The notes beneath the pieces were generated by a model. That model saw only the letters and a program-made list of their open reading frames with translations. It ran no database searches and was not told the DNA's origin. Made by a program: the position numbers and the translations under genes. Of a DNA stretch of 24,459 nucleotides, positions 14,872-23,049 are shown piece after piece. How positions within the stretch are numbered: position 1 is the stretch's first letter; every line of letters starts with the position of its first letter. Origin of the DNA: Roseobacter sp. (GTDB lineage Bacteria; Pseudomonadota; Alphaproteobacteria; Rhodobacterales; Rhodobacteraceae); NCBI GenBank assembly GCA_024636425.1, contig JAGXHB010000187.1, positions 1-24,459 on the forward strand, given 5' to 3'.

Positions 14872-15750
14872 TCAGGCGGGGTCGGTGCGTACGTCCAACG
14901 CATCGCGCAGCCCGTCACCGATAAAGTTGAAGCTGGTCACTGCGATGGTAATGGTGATCCCCGGAATGATTGCGAGCCAGGGCGCGGTCGCAAGGTACTG
15001 CTGCGCGCCATTCAGCATGTTGCCCCAGCTTGGCAGCGGCGGCTGGATGCCGTAGCCGAGAAAGCTGATATATGCTTCCAACAAAATGGCGCGGGCCACT
15101 GTCAAGGTTGCGGCGACGATGATCGGCCCCACCATGTTGGGCAAAAGCTCTCTGAACATGATGTGTGTATTGCGCAGACCCAGCATGCGGCCGGCCAGCA
15201 CAAAGTCACGCTCGCGCAAGGATTTGACCTCGGCTTCGACAATGCGGGCAACCTCCATCCAGCCCGTCACCGCGATGATGATGGTGATCATCACCGGACT
15301 GGGGTTGATGAAGGCTGCAAGCGCCAGCAGCAGAAAGATCGATGGAAAGGCGAGGAAGGCATCAACAAACCGCATGAGGACAGAATTGACCTTGCCGCCG
15401 TAGTATCCCGCCACGACACCAATCACCGTGCCGATCGCCGTCGACAGCACCATCGCAAAGAAGCCCACCAGCAGCGAGATGCGTCCGGCCATCAACAGAC
15501 GCGCCGCGATGTCACGGCCCAGCGGATCCGTCCCGAGGTAGTGATCATCGGTCATCGGCGGCGAAAAGCGCGCGCGCAGATCGATGTACAGTTCATCATA
15601 GGGCAGAAGGTAAGGTCCGACGATGCAGGCCAGGGTCAGCAGAAACAGCATTGCCATGCCGACCATGGCCAGTCGGTGCTGCGCAAAACGCCTGAAGCCC
15701 CTGCTATGCCACCAGCGCTGCGGCGTCGTTTGAATATCGGCTGCTGTCAT
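14872..15750 (-). CDS. Peptide-type ABC transporter permease (DppC/OppC family)
   Basis: 292 residues. A short cytoplasmic N-terminus with RHRW-like aromatics leads to a first membrane helix (MVGMAMLFLLTLACIVGPYLL), then an OppC-type periplasmic segment with HYLGTDPLGRDIAARLL, the family hallmark. The remaining helices surround the cytoplasmic coupling motif (EAEVKSLRERDFVLAGRMLG). It forms the inner-membrane channel with the upstream DppB-type permease. AAGGAA 7 bases before the ATG supports the start, and the gap to the upstream permease is 30 bases. Confidence 0.92.
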   Translation of the reverse strand: MTAADIQTTPQRWWHSRGFRRFAQHRLAMVGMAMLFLLTLACIVGPYLLPYDELYIDLRARFSPPMTDDHYLGTDPLGRDIAARLLMAGRISLLVGFFAMVLSTAIGTVIGVVAGYYGGKVNSVLMRFVDAFLAFPSIFLLLALAAFINPSPVMITIIIAVTGWMEVARIVEAEVKSLRERDFVLAGRMLGLRNTHIMFRELLPNMVGPIIVAATLTVARAILLEAYISFLGYGIQPPLPSWGNMLNGAQQYLATAPWLAIIPGITITIAVTSFNFIGDGLRDALDVRTDPA

Positions 15751-15780
15751 GTGAGGGTTCCTTCGCGAATGGCCGCGGGC

Positions 15781-16731
15781 TTAGGCAAGGCGGATGCGGG
15801 GGTCGATCGAGGCCGCGACAATGTCGGCGATCAGATTGCCCAGGATGACAAGGACAGCCGAAAACATCAGCAGCCCCATGACGACCGGATAATCGTTATA
15901 GCCAAGACTATCGAGGAAAAGCCGCCCCATGCCGGGCCAGGTGAAAACGGTTTCCGTCACGAGAGCACCGCTCAGCAGGTTGGGCAATTGCATCCCCGCA
16001 AGGGTAATCATCGGCAAAAGCGCATTTCCGACGACGTGTTTCATCAGCACGCGCCGCTCGCTGACACCTTTGGCACGCGCGGTTTTGACAAAATCCTGAT
16101 TGATTACATCCAGCGTTGCAGTCCGCATGTACCGGCTCCAGATCGCGATATTGACAAGCGCGAGCACGATGCTGGGCAGAATAAGATGGTGAAGGTAGTC
16201 AAGGACCGACCCGTCGCCAATCGTGTACATGTTCCCCGCGGGTAACCAGCCAAGCTCGAGCGAGAAGATATAGATGCCGACCAGCCCGAACCAGAATGTC
16301 GGGATCGACAGGGCGATCATCGCGCCCACGGTGGCGGCATAGTCGAACGTGGAATAGCGGTGCGTGGCACCCCGGATACCGATCCAGGTGCCAAGCGCGA
16401 TAGAGATCACGGTTGAGCTGACCATCAGCAGCATTGTCGCGAACAGGTGCCGCCCGATCACAGTCAGCACAGGCTGCTGATCCCGATAGGACGTGCCCCA
16501 GTCGCCCTGAAGCATCCGCCACGCCCAGTCGAGATACTGTATCGGCAAAGGCCGGTTCAGCCCCATCTGTTCGGAGATCCTGTCCATGGCGTCCTGGGTC
16601 ATGCCCGGTGTCAGCGCATATTGCGACAAGGGCCCGCCCGGTGTCAGATGCAGCACACCAAAGCCGATCATCGACACGATGATCAGCAGCACAATGCTTT
16701 GCCACAGGCGTCTTATCAGGTATCCGGCCAT
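15781..16731 (-). CDS. Peptide-type ABC transporter permease (DppB/OppB family)
   Basis: 316 residues with about six membrane helices. The first is LIRRLWQSIVLLIIVSMIGF, followed by the DppB-type TPGGP motif at about residue 31. The coupling motif DFVKTARAKGVSERRVLMKH is the EAA loop contacting the ATPase. The ending TWPGMGRLF and DYPVVMGLLMF segment is typical of the family. It pairs with the DppC-type permease downstream. The gene lies 66 bases after the binding-protein stop, with a strong hairpin in the gap. Confidence 0.92.
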   Translation of the reverse strand: MAGYLIRRLWQSIVLLIIVSMIGFGVLHLTPGGPLSQYALTPGMTQDAMDRISEQMGLNRPLPIQYLDWAWRMLQGDWGTSYRDQQPVLTVIGRHLFATMLLMVSSTVISIALGTWIGIRGATHRYSTFDYAATVGAMIALSIPTFWFGLVGIYIFSLELGWLPAGNMYTIGDGSVLDYLHHLILPSIVLALVNIAIWSRYMRTATLDVINQDFVKTARAKGVSERRVLMKHVVGNALLPMITLAGMQLPNLLSGALVTETVFTWPGMGRLFLDSLGYNDYPVVMGLLMFSAVLVILGNLIADIVAASIDPRIRLA

Positions 16732-16763
16732 GTTCAGGTCAGCTTTCTTCGCAGGGTGGTGGT

Positions 16764-16791
16764 GGCGGGGCGCAATTTGGCACGCCCCGCC
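16764..16791 (-). other. 9-bp GC hairpin between binding-protein and permease genes
   Basis: GGCGGGGCG pairs perfectly with CGCCCCGCC around a 10-base loop, 6 bases after the binding-protein stop codon. No T-tract follows on the minus strand. In ABC operons such a stem often protects the 3' end of the binding-protein message, giving more binding protein than permease; that role is inferred here. Confidence 0.55.
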
Positions 16792-16797
16792 GAAAGT

Positions 16798-18450
16798 TTA
16801 CTGGTCCCAGTAATATTGAGCGGCGTTCCAGGTATCGATCCGGGTGTTGATGTTTGGCTCGACTCCCTTGAGGCCCTCTTTGTGGCCGCGCACAGTTGCG
16901 TATTGGAACAAGGGCAACAAAGGCAGGTCGTCTCTGACGATCTCTTGCACCCGCGCATAGATCTCTTTGCGCTTTTCCTGATCAAAGATGCGCCCGGCCT
17001 CTTCCAGCAAGTCATCCACATCGGAGTTCTTGTATTGACCCGTGTTTGACCCGCGCCCACCTTGAACAGGGATCGCGTCAGAGGAAAACCGCACTGTGAC
17101 ATCAGCATCTGCACCTGTGGTGAAAACGATACCCACAATGACAGAATCGAATTGCGATTGGGTCCAGTATTCGCCCCACATAACCGCTGGCGGCTTGTTC
17201 TCGATCGTCATTTCGATACCGACATCACCCAATGATTGCTGGATGAACTGCTGCGCCTGTTCGCGCAAATGGTTGCCGGACGTGGTGGAGTTGCCAAAGG
17301 ACAGACGTACCCCGTCCTTTTCGCGGATACCGTCGGACCCACGCTCCCATCCAGCGTCGTCCAGCAAGGTGTTGGCTTTTTCGATGCTGTATTCATGCTT
17401 GGGCAGATCCGGATTGTAGAAAAAGGACTGCTGCGGCAGATAGCTTTCGGTTGGCGTCGGCAGACCGTAGTAAAGCGCGTCGATAATCGTCTGTTTGTCT
17501 ATCGCAGCATAGATCGCCTCACGGACAGCCTTGTCCTGAAACTGTGGCTTCTCATAGTTGAGAAACACCGATTCAACTGTGGACGACGGCACCACGGTAA
17601 CTTCTTTGCCGGCCAGATCCTTGGCTTCAGCATAGTTGTCGGGCGTGATGTACTGGTTGCTGGTGATGTCGATGTCGCCGCTTTTGAACTGCGTATAAAG
17701 CACGGTCAAATCAGGAATATACTTGAAAATCAGCCGCTCGACATAGGGGCCATCACCGAAATAATCAGTGTTTGCCACCAGCTCGAGGTTATCGCCGGCG
17801 CGGCGGCTTCCCCATTTGAACGCGCCCGTACCGACAGGAGCCTGGTTGAAGGGGGCCTCGTTGCGATCCTCAAGCGGGCCGAGGATGTGCTTGGGTACCA
17901 TCAGCGTCTCGACAAGGATCGACATGTAGGGCGCAAAGGGTTCTTCCATGCGCCACTTGATTTCAGTGGGTGACACTACCTCGATATCGCGGACAAGATC
18001 GTGACCCGTGGTGCGCCAGCTGCGGAAGTTCGGGTCCACGATCAGTTCAAGCGTGAATTTTACGTCTTCGGCGGTGAACGGTTCGCCATCATGCCACGTT
18101 ACATCGTCGCGCAGCTTGAAACGCCAGTTCAGCCCGTCTTCGGACAATCCGCTATTTTCAATTGTCGGCACTTCGGCTGCGAGCGAAGGCATGAATTCGC
18201 CGTCCGGACTGATCCGAACCAAGCCATCAAAGAGGGAAAGATGCACCCCGTCATCCACTTCGATCCGCGGCATCAGCGGATTGAAAACTGTCGGCTCCTG
18301 ACTGACCCCGACCACAATCTGGCCAGTGGGTTCTTCGGGCTTTGCGGCAAATGCCGGGCTGACCAGCAAGTTCGGCGAAAGTGCCCCAGCAGCGCCGGTA
18401 AGACCCAGCATCGTCAGCGCCTTGCGGCGGTTCATCTTGGAAAATTCCAT
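16798..18450 (-). CDS. Peptide-type ABC transporter substrate-binding protein (SBP family 5)
   Basis: 550 residues from ATG 18450, chosen because AGGAGG lies 9 bases upstream; a longer frame would overlap the ATPase gene. The N-terminus has a twin-arginine-like signal (MNRRKALTMLGLTGAAGAL) ending at about SPAFAA, so the protein is periplasmic and may be folded before export. Family 5 features follow: QEPTVFNPLMPR, LFDGLVRISPDGEFMPSLA, RDDVTWHDGEPFTAEDVKFT and VREAIYAAIDKQTII. The ligand cannot be told from sequence; the family binds di- and oligopeptides, opines, nickel and other solutes. Its genomic partners point to an amine or amino-acid derivative. Confidence 0.93.
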   Translation of the reverse strand: MEFSKMNRRKALTMLGLTGAAGALSPNLLVSPAFAAKPEEPTGQIVVGVSQEPTVFNPLMPRIEVDDGVHLSLFDGLVRISPDGEFMPSLAAEVPTIENSGLSEDGLNWRFKLRDDVTWHDGEPFTAEDVKFTLELIVDPNFRSWRTTGHDLVRDIEVVSPTEIKWRMEEPFAPYMSILVETLMVPKHILGPLEDRNEAPFNQAPVGTGAFKWGSRRAGDNLELVANTDYFGDGPYVERLIFKYIPDLTVLYTQFKSGDIDITSNQYITPDNYAEAKDLAGKEVTVVPSSTVESVFLNYEKPQFQDKAVREAIYAAIDKQTIIDALYYGLPTPTESYLPQQSFFYNPDLPKHEYSIEKANTLLDDAGWERGSDGIREKDGVRLSFGNSTTSGNHLREQAQQFIQQSLGDVGIEMTIENKPPAVMWGEYWTQSQFDSVIVGIVFTTGADADVTVRFSSDAIPVQGGRGSNTGQYKNSDVDDLLEEAGRIFDQEKRKEIYARVQEIVRDDLPLLPLFQYATVRGHKEGLKGVEPNINTRIDTWNAAQYYWDQ

Positions 18451-18478
18451 CGTAATCGTCCTCCTGTTAGGGTTCAAT

Positions 18479-20140
18479 TCACACTTTCTGCAAAGCGTGA
18501 TCGCTGCCGGGAATGGCTGCGACCAGCTCCTTGGTGTAGGCATCTTTGGGGGCATGAAAAATCTGCGATGGCGGTCCGTGTTCAACAATACGCCCGTTCT
18601 GCATCACGAGAAGTTCGTCACAAATCTGGCTCGCGACGCGCAGATCGTGGGTGATGAAGAACATCGCCACCTGCGTTTCACGCTGAATTTCATCCAGCAA
18701 CTGAAGGATCTGCGCCTGAATGGACACGTCAAGCGCCGATACCGCTTCGTCCGCGACCAGCACATCCGGGTCGAACATCAAGGCGCGTGCGATCCCGACC
18801 CGTTGACGCTGGCCGCCCGAAAACTCGTGCGGATAGCGAGCGTAAGCTCCGGCATCCAGCCCGACCTTTTCCAGGATGCGCAGGGCCTTGGTTCTCGCAT
18901 CCGCCTTCTTCATCCCCTGCGCAATCGGACCAACTGTAATGATGTGGCCAATCGTGGAGCGCGGGTTGAGCGAGGCAAAGGGATCCTGAAAGATCATCTG
19001 GATCTTCGGCCGCAACGGGCGGAAATCGCTCTCCTTCATAGGGGCAATGTCTTTGCCCTGATAAATGATCTGGCCACTTTCACTCTCTAGCAACTTGATC
19101 AGCAGCCGCCCGAGGGACGTCTTCCCCGACCCGCTTTCCCCTACAACACCGAGCGTCCGGCCACGGTGGAGCGTAAAGCTTGCGTCCTGAACCGCTTTGA
19201 CTTCGCGCAGTTTCTTGAACCAGCCGCCGCCACTACGATAGATCAGATTGAGCTTCTCCACGGTAAGCACGGGGGCGTCTTGCGGATCATTGTCTTTTGA
19301 CCTTGCTGCACGGTCGTCCTGGCGCAATTTGGGCACTGCCGCGATCAGCCGCTCGGTATAGGGGTGCTGTGGTGCGCCAAATACGGTGTCGGCGACACCT
19401 TGTTCGACGATCAGCCCCTTCTCCATCACGATCACACGATCAGCAATTTCAGCGACAACGCCAAAATCATGCGTAATAAACAGAACGGTCATGCCCTTCT
19501 TGCGCTGGATCTGCTGGATCAGGTCAAGGATCTGGGCCTGCGTTGTAACGTCCAGGGCGGTGGTTGGCTCGTCCGCAATCAGAATGTCGGGCTCGAGCGC
19601 CAAGGCCATCGCGATCATCACACGCTGGCGCTGACCGCCTGAAAGACGGAACGGGTATTGATGCAGCATCAATGCAGGGTCGGGCAGACCGACTTCTGTC
19701 AGAAGTTCAAGCGCCCGCGCCTGCCGCGATTTCGGCGTGCCCTCGTCATGCGCGGCCATCACCTCTACAACCTGCTCACCCACCGTCATCAGCGGATTGA
19801 GCGCAGACAACGGATCCTGAAAAATCATCGAGACCACACGCCCGCGTAGTTTGCGCAGCGCTGGTTCATCAAGTTTCAACAGATCCTGTCCTTGAAAAAG
19901 GATCTCTCCTGAGGAGACGCGTATCAGAGGCGGCAGCAAACCCATCATCGCGTTGGCAGTGACCGACTTGCCGGACCCGGACTCTCCGATAACGCACAGA
20001 ATCTCACCGCGGGGCAAATCAAACGAAATGTCACGCACAGCAAATGCACGCTCCATCCCCTTGGGCAGATCGACGGTCAGATTGCGGACCGACAAGACCG
20101 TATCCGCCGTCAATTTTGTACTTTCGACTTGAGTTGTCAC
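18479..20140 (-). CDS. Fused double ATPase of a peptide-type ABC importer (DppD-DppF fusion)
   Basis: 553 residues with two complete nucleotide-binding domains. Domain 1 has Walker A GESGSGKS (52-59), signature LSGGQRQR (166-173) and Walker B ILIADEP (186-192). Domain 2 has GESGSGKT (334-341), FSGGQRQR (440-447) and VLVADEA (460-466), where Ala replaces the usual Pro after the catalytic Glu. Each domain ends with an oligopeptide-transporter tail (PQHPYTERLIAAVP at 258; a similar PKDAYTKELVAAIP near the end). The start is GTG 20140 with AAGGGCAG upstream. It is the first gene of the minus-strand operon, placing ATPase before binding protein and permeases. Confidence 0.93.
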   Translation of the reverse strand: MTTQVESTKLTADTVLSVRNLTVDLPKGMERAFAVRDISFDLPRGEILCVIGESGSGKSVTANAMMGLLPPLIRVSSGEILFQGQDLLKLDEPALRKLRGRVVSMIFQDPLSALNPLMTVGEQVVEVMAAHDEGTPKSRQARALELLTEVGLPDPALMLHQYPFRLSGGQRQRVMIAMALALEPDILIADEPTTALDVTTQAQILDLIQQIQRKKGMTVLFITHDFGVVAEIADRVIVMEKGLIVEQGVADTVFGAPQHPYTERLIAAVPKLRQDDRAARSKDNDPQDAPVLTVEKLNLIYRSGGGWFKKLREVKAVQDASFTLHRGRTLGVVGESGSGKTSLGRLLIKLLESESGQIIYQGKDIAPMKESDFRPLRPKIQMIFQDPFASLNPRSTIGHIITVGPIAQGMKKADARTKALRILEKVGLDAGAYARYPHEFSGGQRQRVGIARALMFDPDVLVADEAVSALDVSIQAQILQLLDEIQRETQVAMFFITHDLRVASQICDELLVMQNGRIVEHGPPSQIFHAPKDAYTKELVAAIPGSDHALQKV

Positions 20141-20163
20141 TGCTGTCTGCCCTTCAATGCAAT

Positions 20164-20177
20164 TTTCATTATTGAAG
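20164..20177. promoter_or_regulatory. Candidate operator copy 1 (TTTCA-N4-TGAAG)
   Basis: TTTCATTATTGAA occurs here and again 105 bases to the right. It is a near palindrome (TTTCA/TGAAg around TTAT). It lies 23 bases before the GTG of the ABC ATPase gene, where a repressor could block that promoter or leader. Confidence 0.5.
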
Positions 20178-20191
20178 CTTTACCTACCGTT

Positions 20192-20204
20192 ATATTGAAA
20201 ATAT
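20192..20204. repeat. AT-rich inverted repeat ATATT-GAA-AATAT between the two operator copies
   Basis: A perfect 5-bp inverted repeat with a 3-base centre. It contains ATTGAAAAT, similar to half of the flanking operator candidates. It could be a third, weaker site or part of a -10 region. Confidence 0.3.
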
Positions 20205-20268
20205 TTGTTAGTCACGCCCATTTTTTCATTTTTTTGCACCATCAATCCTTGTAATTGGTAGCAGTCTA

Positions 20269-20282
20269 TTTCATTATTGAAA
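20269..20282. promoter_or_regulatory. Candidate operator copy 2 (TTTCA-N4-TGAAA)
   Basis: TTTCATTATTGAAA is a perfect 5-bp inverted repeat with a TTAT centre, 50 bases before the ATG of the XRE-cupin regulator. It shares 13 consecutive bases with copy 1. It is the best candidate for autoregulation by that regulator. Confidence 0.55.
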
Positions 20283-20332
20283 TCAAAGGGCGGCGCTGAA
20301 TTGGTGCCCGCGAACTTTGGACAGGGTTGCTC

Positions 20333-20920
20333 ATGACGACACCAACTCCCCCTGAAGACGCCTCTATAGGTGCCACCTTTCGACGCCTGCGCCATGAAAA
20401 AGGGATGTCCCTGCAAGAGCTTGGCCGCGAATCGGGGGTTTCCGTCGGGATGATCAGCCAGATCGAGCGCGACATCGCCAACCCGTCGATGCGGGTTCTG
20501 ACGGCGCTGCGACGCGCGCTGAATATGCCGATGCAGGAAATGTTCAGTGACATAACCGACAATTCTGCCGGAGATCCGCCATTCTTGCGCCGCGCTGAAA
20601 AGCGCCCACATATTGACCTTGGACCTCTGCAAAAGGAACTGCTGACATCAGGTGGGAACCACCATTTGCAGATGATGATCCTGACGATTGCGCCCGAAGG
20701 TAGCTCGGGCAACACCGCGCTTAGCTATCCTGCGGAAAAAGGCGGCCTTGTCCTTGAAGGGGAGCTGACGCTTTTCGTGAACGGACAAAGCGCCTTGTTA
20801 AAGGAAGGCGACAGCTTTGTCTTCGACAGCTCGCTCGAACACGGCTTCAGAAATGACAGCAGTGCGCCTGCCCGTATTCTCTGGGTCATCGGCGCCGTGC
20901 AGTTTGACCGCCATCTATAA
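20333..20920 (+). CDS. XRE-family transcriptional regulator with C-terminal cupin
   Basis: 195 residues from ATG 20333 (GGACAGGG upstream; a TTG two codons earlier is possible). Residues about 11-67 form an XRE helix-turn-helix (FRRLRHEKGMSLQELGRESG, then SQIERDIANPS). Residues about 110-190 form a small cupin barrel (EKGGLVLEGELTLFVNGQSA, GDSFVFDSSLEHGFRN) that usually binds the effector. This PuuR-like architecture commonly controls amine, polyamine and amino-acid catabolism. It is divergent from the ABC operon and followed after 19 bases by an FAD oxidase, so it most likely controls both. The near-identical operator candidates on either side of the gap support this. Confidence 0.9.
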   Translation: MTTPTPPEDASIGATFRRLRHEKGMSLQELGRESGVSVGMISQIERDIANPSMRVLTALRRALNMPMQEMFSDITDNSAGDPPFLRRAEKRPHIDLGPLQKELLTSGGNHHLQMMILTIAPEGSSGNTALSYPAEKGGLVLEGELTLFVNGQSALLKEGDSFVFDSSLEHGFRNDSSAPARILWVIGAVQFDRHL

Positions 20921-20939
20921 CCCCCGCCAGGAGCCCTTG

Positions 20940-22253
20940 ATGTCCACCGAAAACACCGCGTTGAAGTCCACCCCCTATTGGTGGGAAGCCGCGCCCGTGG
21001 CCCCGTTGCCCGAAGCACCGTTGGCACGTCAGGTCGATGTTGCCATCGTGGGGGCCGGATACGCCGGGCTAACCGCTGGCATAACTTTGGCCCGGGCGGG
21101 CCGTTCGGTCGCGGTCTTTGACAAGCAGCATCCCGGCGAAGGCGCGTCCTCACGCAACGGTGGCATCACCAGCGGCAATATCAGGCTGGATCACGCGACC
21201 TTGGCCCGTAAATTCGGCGAAGACCGTGCGAACGCCATTACGCTTGAAGGAAAAGAGGCCCGCCAGCATCTTTACGACCTGCTGGAGAGCGAAGGGATGA
21301 ACTGCGATTTCAAGCGCGTCGGCCGGTTTGGCGGCGCCCTTGGCCCCCAAGACTACGACCGCATGGCCAGACAGGCGGAACATCTAGAACGGACATTGGG
21401 TATCGAGGCTTACGCCGTTCCGCACAATGAACAACACAACTACATCGGGACGGATTTCTTTCGCGGGGGCAACGTGCGCATGGACATCGGAGGGCTACAT
21501 CCCGCCAAGTTCATCGCAGAGCTTTTGCGTGTCGCCCAAGCTGCTGGCGTTGTTGTCCATTCCGATATGGCGGTGGAAAACATTGATCAGACTGTCGACG
21601 GCTTTATCCTTAAAAACGAGGTGAGTGAGGTGAAGGCGCGACAGGTTCTTGTCTGCACCAACGGCTACACCGACGGCGCAACGCCATGGCTGCGACGCCG
21701 CATCGTGCCCGTGCGGAGCCGGATCATCGCGACTGAACCCCTGCCGCCTGAACTGATGGATAAACTCATGCCGCGGCGCATGATGCTGAACGATACGCGC
21801 ACCCTTGGTTTCTATTTCCGGCCCTCGCCCGACGGGACGCGCATTCTTTTTGGCGGGCGCGATGGTACCAGTCTTGAAGATCCGACAAAGCCCGTTGCCT
21901 ACCTGCGCAAACACCTGCTCGAGATATTCCCCGAGCTTGAGCCATTCGGCATCTCGCATACATGGTACGGAAAGGTTGCGATGCACCGCGACATGATCCC
22001 CCGCATCTTCGAAGACAAGGGCATTGTCTATGCCACCGGCTTCTGCGGCTCGGGCGTGGTTTGGGCCCCCTGGATCGGACGCAAAGCGGCGCAGAAGCTT
22101 TTGGGTAACACCAATGAGCGCCCATCCGCTTTCGATTTCCGGGCACCATCGCCAGTACCGTTCTTTAATGGGAACCCCTGGTTCATGCCGTTCTTCATGA
22201 TGAAATATCGCTGGGATGACCGTCAGAAAATGCGACGCGCCGGCCGGAAATAG
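20940..22253 (+). CDS. FAD-dependent amine/amino-acid oxidoreductase (DAO family, PuuB-like)
   Basis: 437 residues from ATG 20940, with AGGAG 7 bases upstream. The start PYWWEAAP is shared by gamma-glutamylputrescine-oxidase-like flavoproteins. The FAD site is VAIVGAGYAGLTAG (GAGYAG 38-43). It is followed by the DAO-family GASSRNGG motif near 68, and a C-terminal ATGFCGSGVVWAPWIGRKAA segment that closes over the flavin. The family oxidises C-N bonds of amino acids, N-substituted glycines or amines, releasing aldehyde or 2-oxo acid. The exact substrate is not readable. It follows the XRE-cupin gene closely and is presumably in the same transcript; a 6-bp GCGCGC hairpin (22253-22278) may end it. 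Confidence 0.88.
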   Translation: MSTENTALKSTPYWWEAAPVAPLPEAPLARQVDVAIVGAGYAGLTAGITLARAGRSVAVFDKQHPGEGASSRNGGITSGNIRLDHATLARKFGEDRANAITLEGKEARQHLYDLLESEGMNCDFKRVGRFGGALGPQDYDRMARQAEHLERTLGIEAYAVPHNEQHNYIGTDFFRGGNVRMDIGGLHPAKFIAELLRVAQAAGVVVHSDMAVENIDQTVDGFILKNEVSEVKARQVLVCTNGYTDGATPWLRRRIVPVRSRIIATEPLPPELMDKLMPRRMMLNDTRTLGFYFRPSPDGTRILFGGRDGTSLEDPTKPVAYLRKHLLEIFPELEPFGISHTWYGKVAMHRDMIPRIFEDKGIVYATGFCGSGVVWAPWIGRKAAQKLLGNTNERPSAFDFRAPSPVPFFNGNPWFMPFFMMKYRWDDRQKMRRAGRK

Positions 22254-22264
22254 CGCGCCGCTGA

Positions 22265-22804
22265 CTACGAGAGCGCGCCGGGAGAGATGCTATGTACGTC
22301 TTGCATCGCCGGTTTGCGGATCTTCTTGTCGGTTTTCTCCAGCACACTCAGCGTGGCGTTCGCCTCGAGGATAACACTTTCGACGTTGGCCAGATCCACA
22401 ATGCCATTCTCGCGCACCGCTGACAGAACCTCGTATTCGCTGACGCGTTCGTGGCGCATGGCCGTAGGAAGAAAGCGGTCATCATGATACAGCAGCGTCG
22501 GCTCGGCGCGAACCATCTTGGCGACGCGTGACGAACGCACCATGGCGAACGTCAATATCCATTGCAGCAGTAGAAGCACGCCAATCGCAGAGCTGGCTTC
22601 CAGCACGGAGATATCCTTGAGCAGAATTCCTGATGCCATAAGGGAGCCCATTGCAACCGTCACAACCCAGTCAAAGTTGTTCATCTGGGACGTCGATCTC
22701 TTGCCACTGATCCTGACGAAAACGATAACACAGATGTAAAGGATCGGGGCCGTGATCAACGTACGCAAAAGGTCCGTGGACCCGTCAAAGAATAGTGTTT
22801 CCAA
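22265..22804 (-). CDS. DUF421 (YetF-like) membrane protein
   Basis: 179 residues from TTG 22804, which follows a perfect AAGGAG by 6 bases and gives the family opening (METLFFDG). An upstream TTG at 22819 would place that ribosome site inside the gene. Three membrane helices (about 10-30, 45-62, 67-88) surround the DUF421 hallmark RISGKRSTSQMNNFDWVVTV. A cytoplasmic beta-rich domain follows (PTLLYHDDRFL, RVSEYEVLSAVRENG, ESVILEANATLSVL). In Bacillus, YetF-type proteins have been tied to spores or stress, but the molecular role is unknown. It is divergent from ku and convergent with the FAD oxidase. Confidence 0.87.
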   Translation of the reverse strand: METLFFDGSTDLLRTLITAPILYICVIVFVRISGKRSTSQMNNFDWVVTVAMGSLMASGILLKDISVLEASSAIGVLLLLQWILTFAMVRSSRVAKMVRAEPTLLYHDDRFLPTAMRHERVSEYEVLSAVRENGIVDLANVESVILEANATLSVLEKTDKKIRKPAMQDVHSISPGALS

Positions 22805-22882
22805 TTTCGACTCCTTCAAACCTCTACGTGGTTTGCCATCAATATCTCAGCGCGCTGATCATCTGTCGGCTTGTGGCGGTTC

Positions 22883-22907
22883 AACCTGACAGAAAGCCGA
22901 GGGTTCC
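22883..22907 (-). promoter_or_regulatory. EcfG-like promoter for the DUF421 gene, near match (GGAAC-N16-GGTT)
   Basis: On the minus strand GGAAC (22907-22903), 16 bases and GGTT (22886-22883). The -10 ends 78 bases before the TTG start. It sits back to back with the perfect site for ku, 70 bases away, so both genes may answer to one sigma factor. Confidence 0.4.
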
Positions 22908-22977
22908 ATTCCATTGTCGTGCTGGCAAATTTGGCTGGAGCGCTTGCCAATCAGACCTGCTCAAGCGGTGCCATACT

Positions 22978-23003
22978 GGAACCTACCCGGAAGGGTCGGC
23001 GTT
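22978..23003 (+). promoter_or_regulatory. EcfG-type promoter for ku-ligD, perfect match (GGAAC-N17-CGTT)
   Basis: GGAAC 22978-22982, 17 bases, CGTT 23000-23003, ending 46 bases before the ku ATG. AAGGAGG at 23037-23043 supplies the ribosome site downstream. Confidence 0.7.
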
Positions 23004-23049
23004 TCATCTCAACACCCGGATACACAGATCATTTTGAAGGAGGACGAGA

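Noticed and set aside
14764..16245. 493-codon plus-strand frame opposite the permease genes
   Set aside because: It is rich in His, Arg, Asp and Gln with no domain pattern, as expected of the antisense of membrane-protein codons. The minus-strand permeases are unmistakable.
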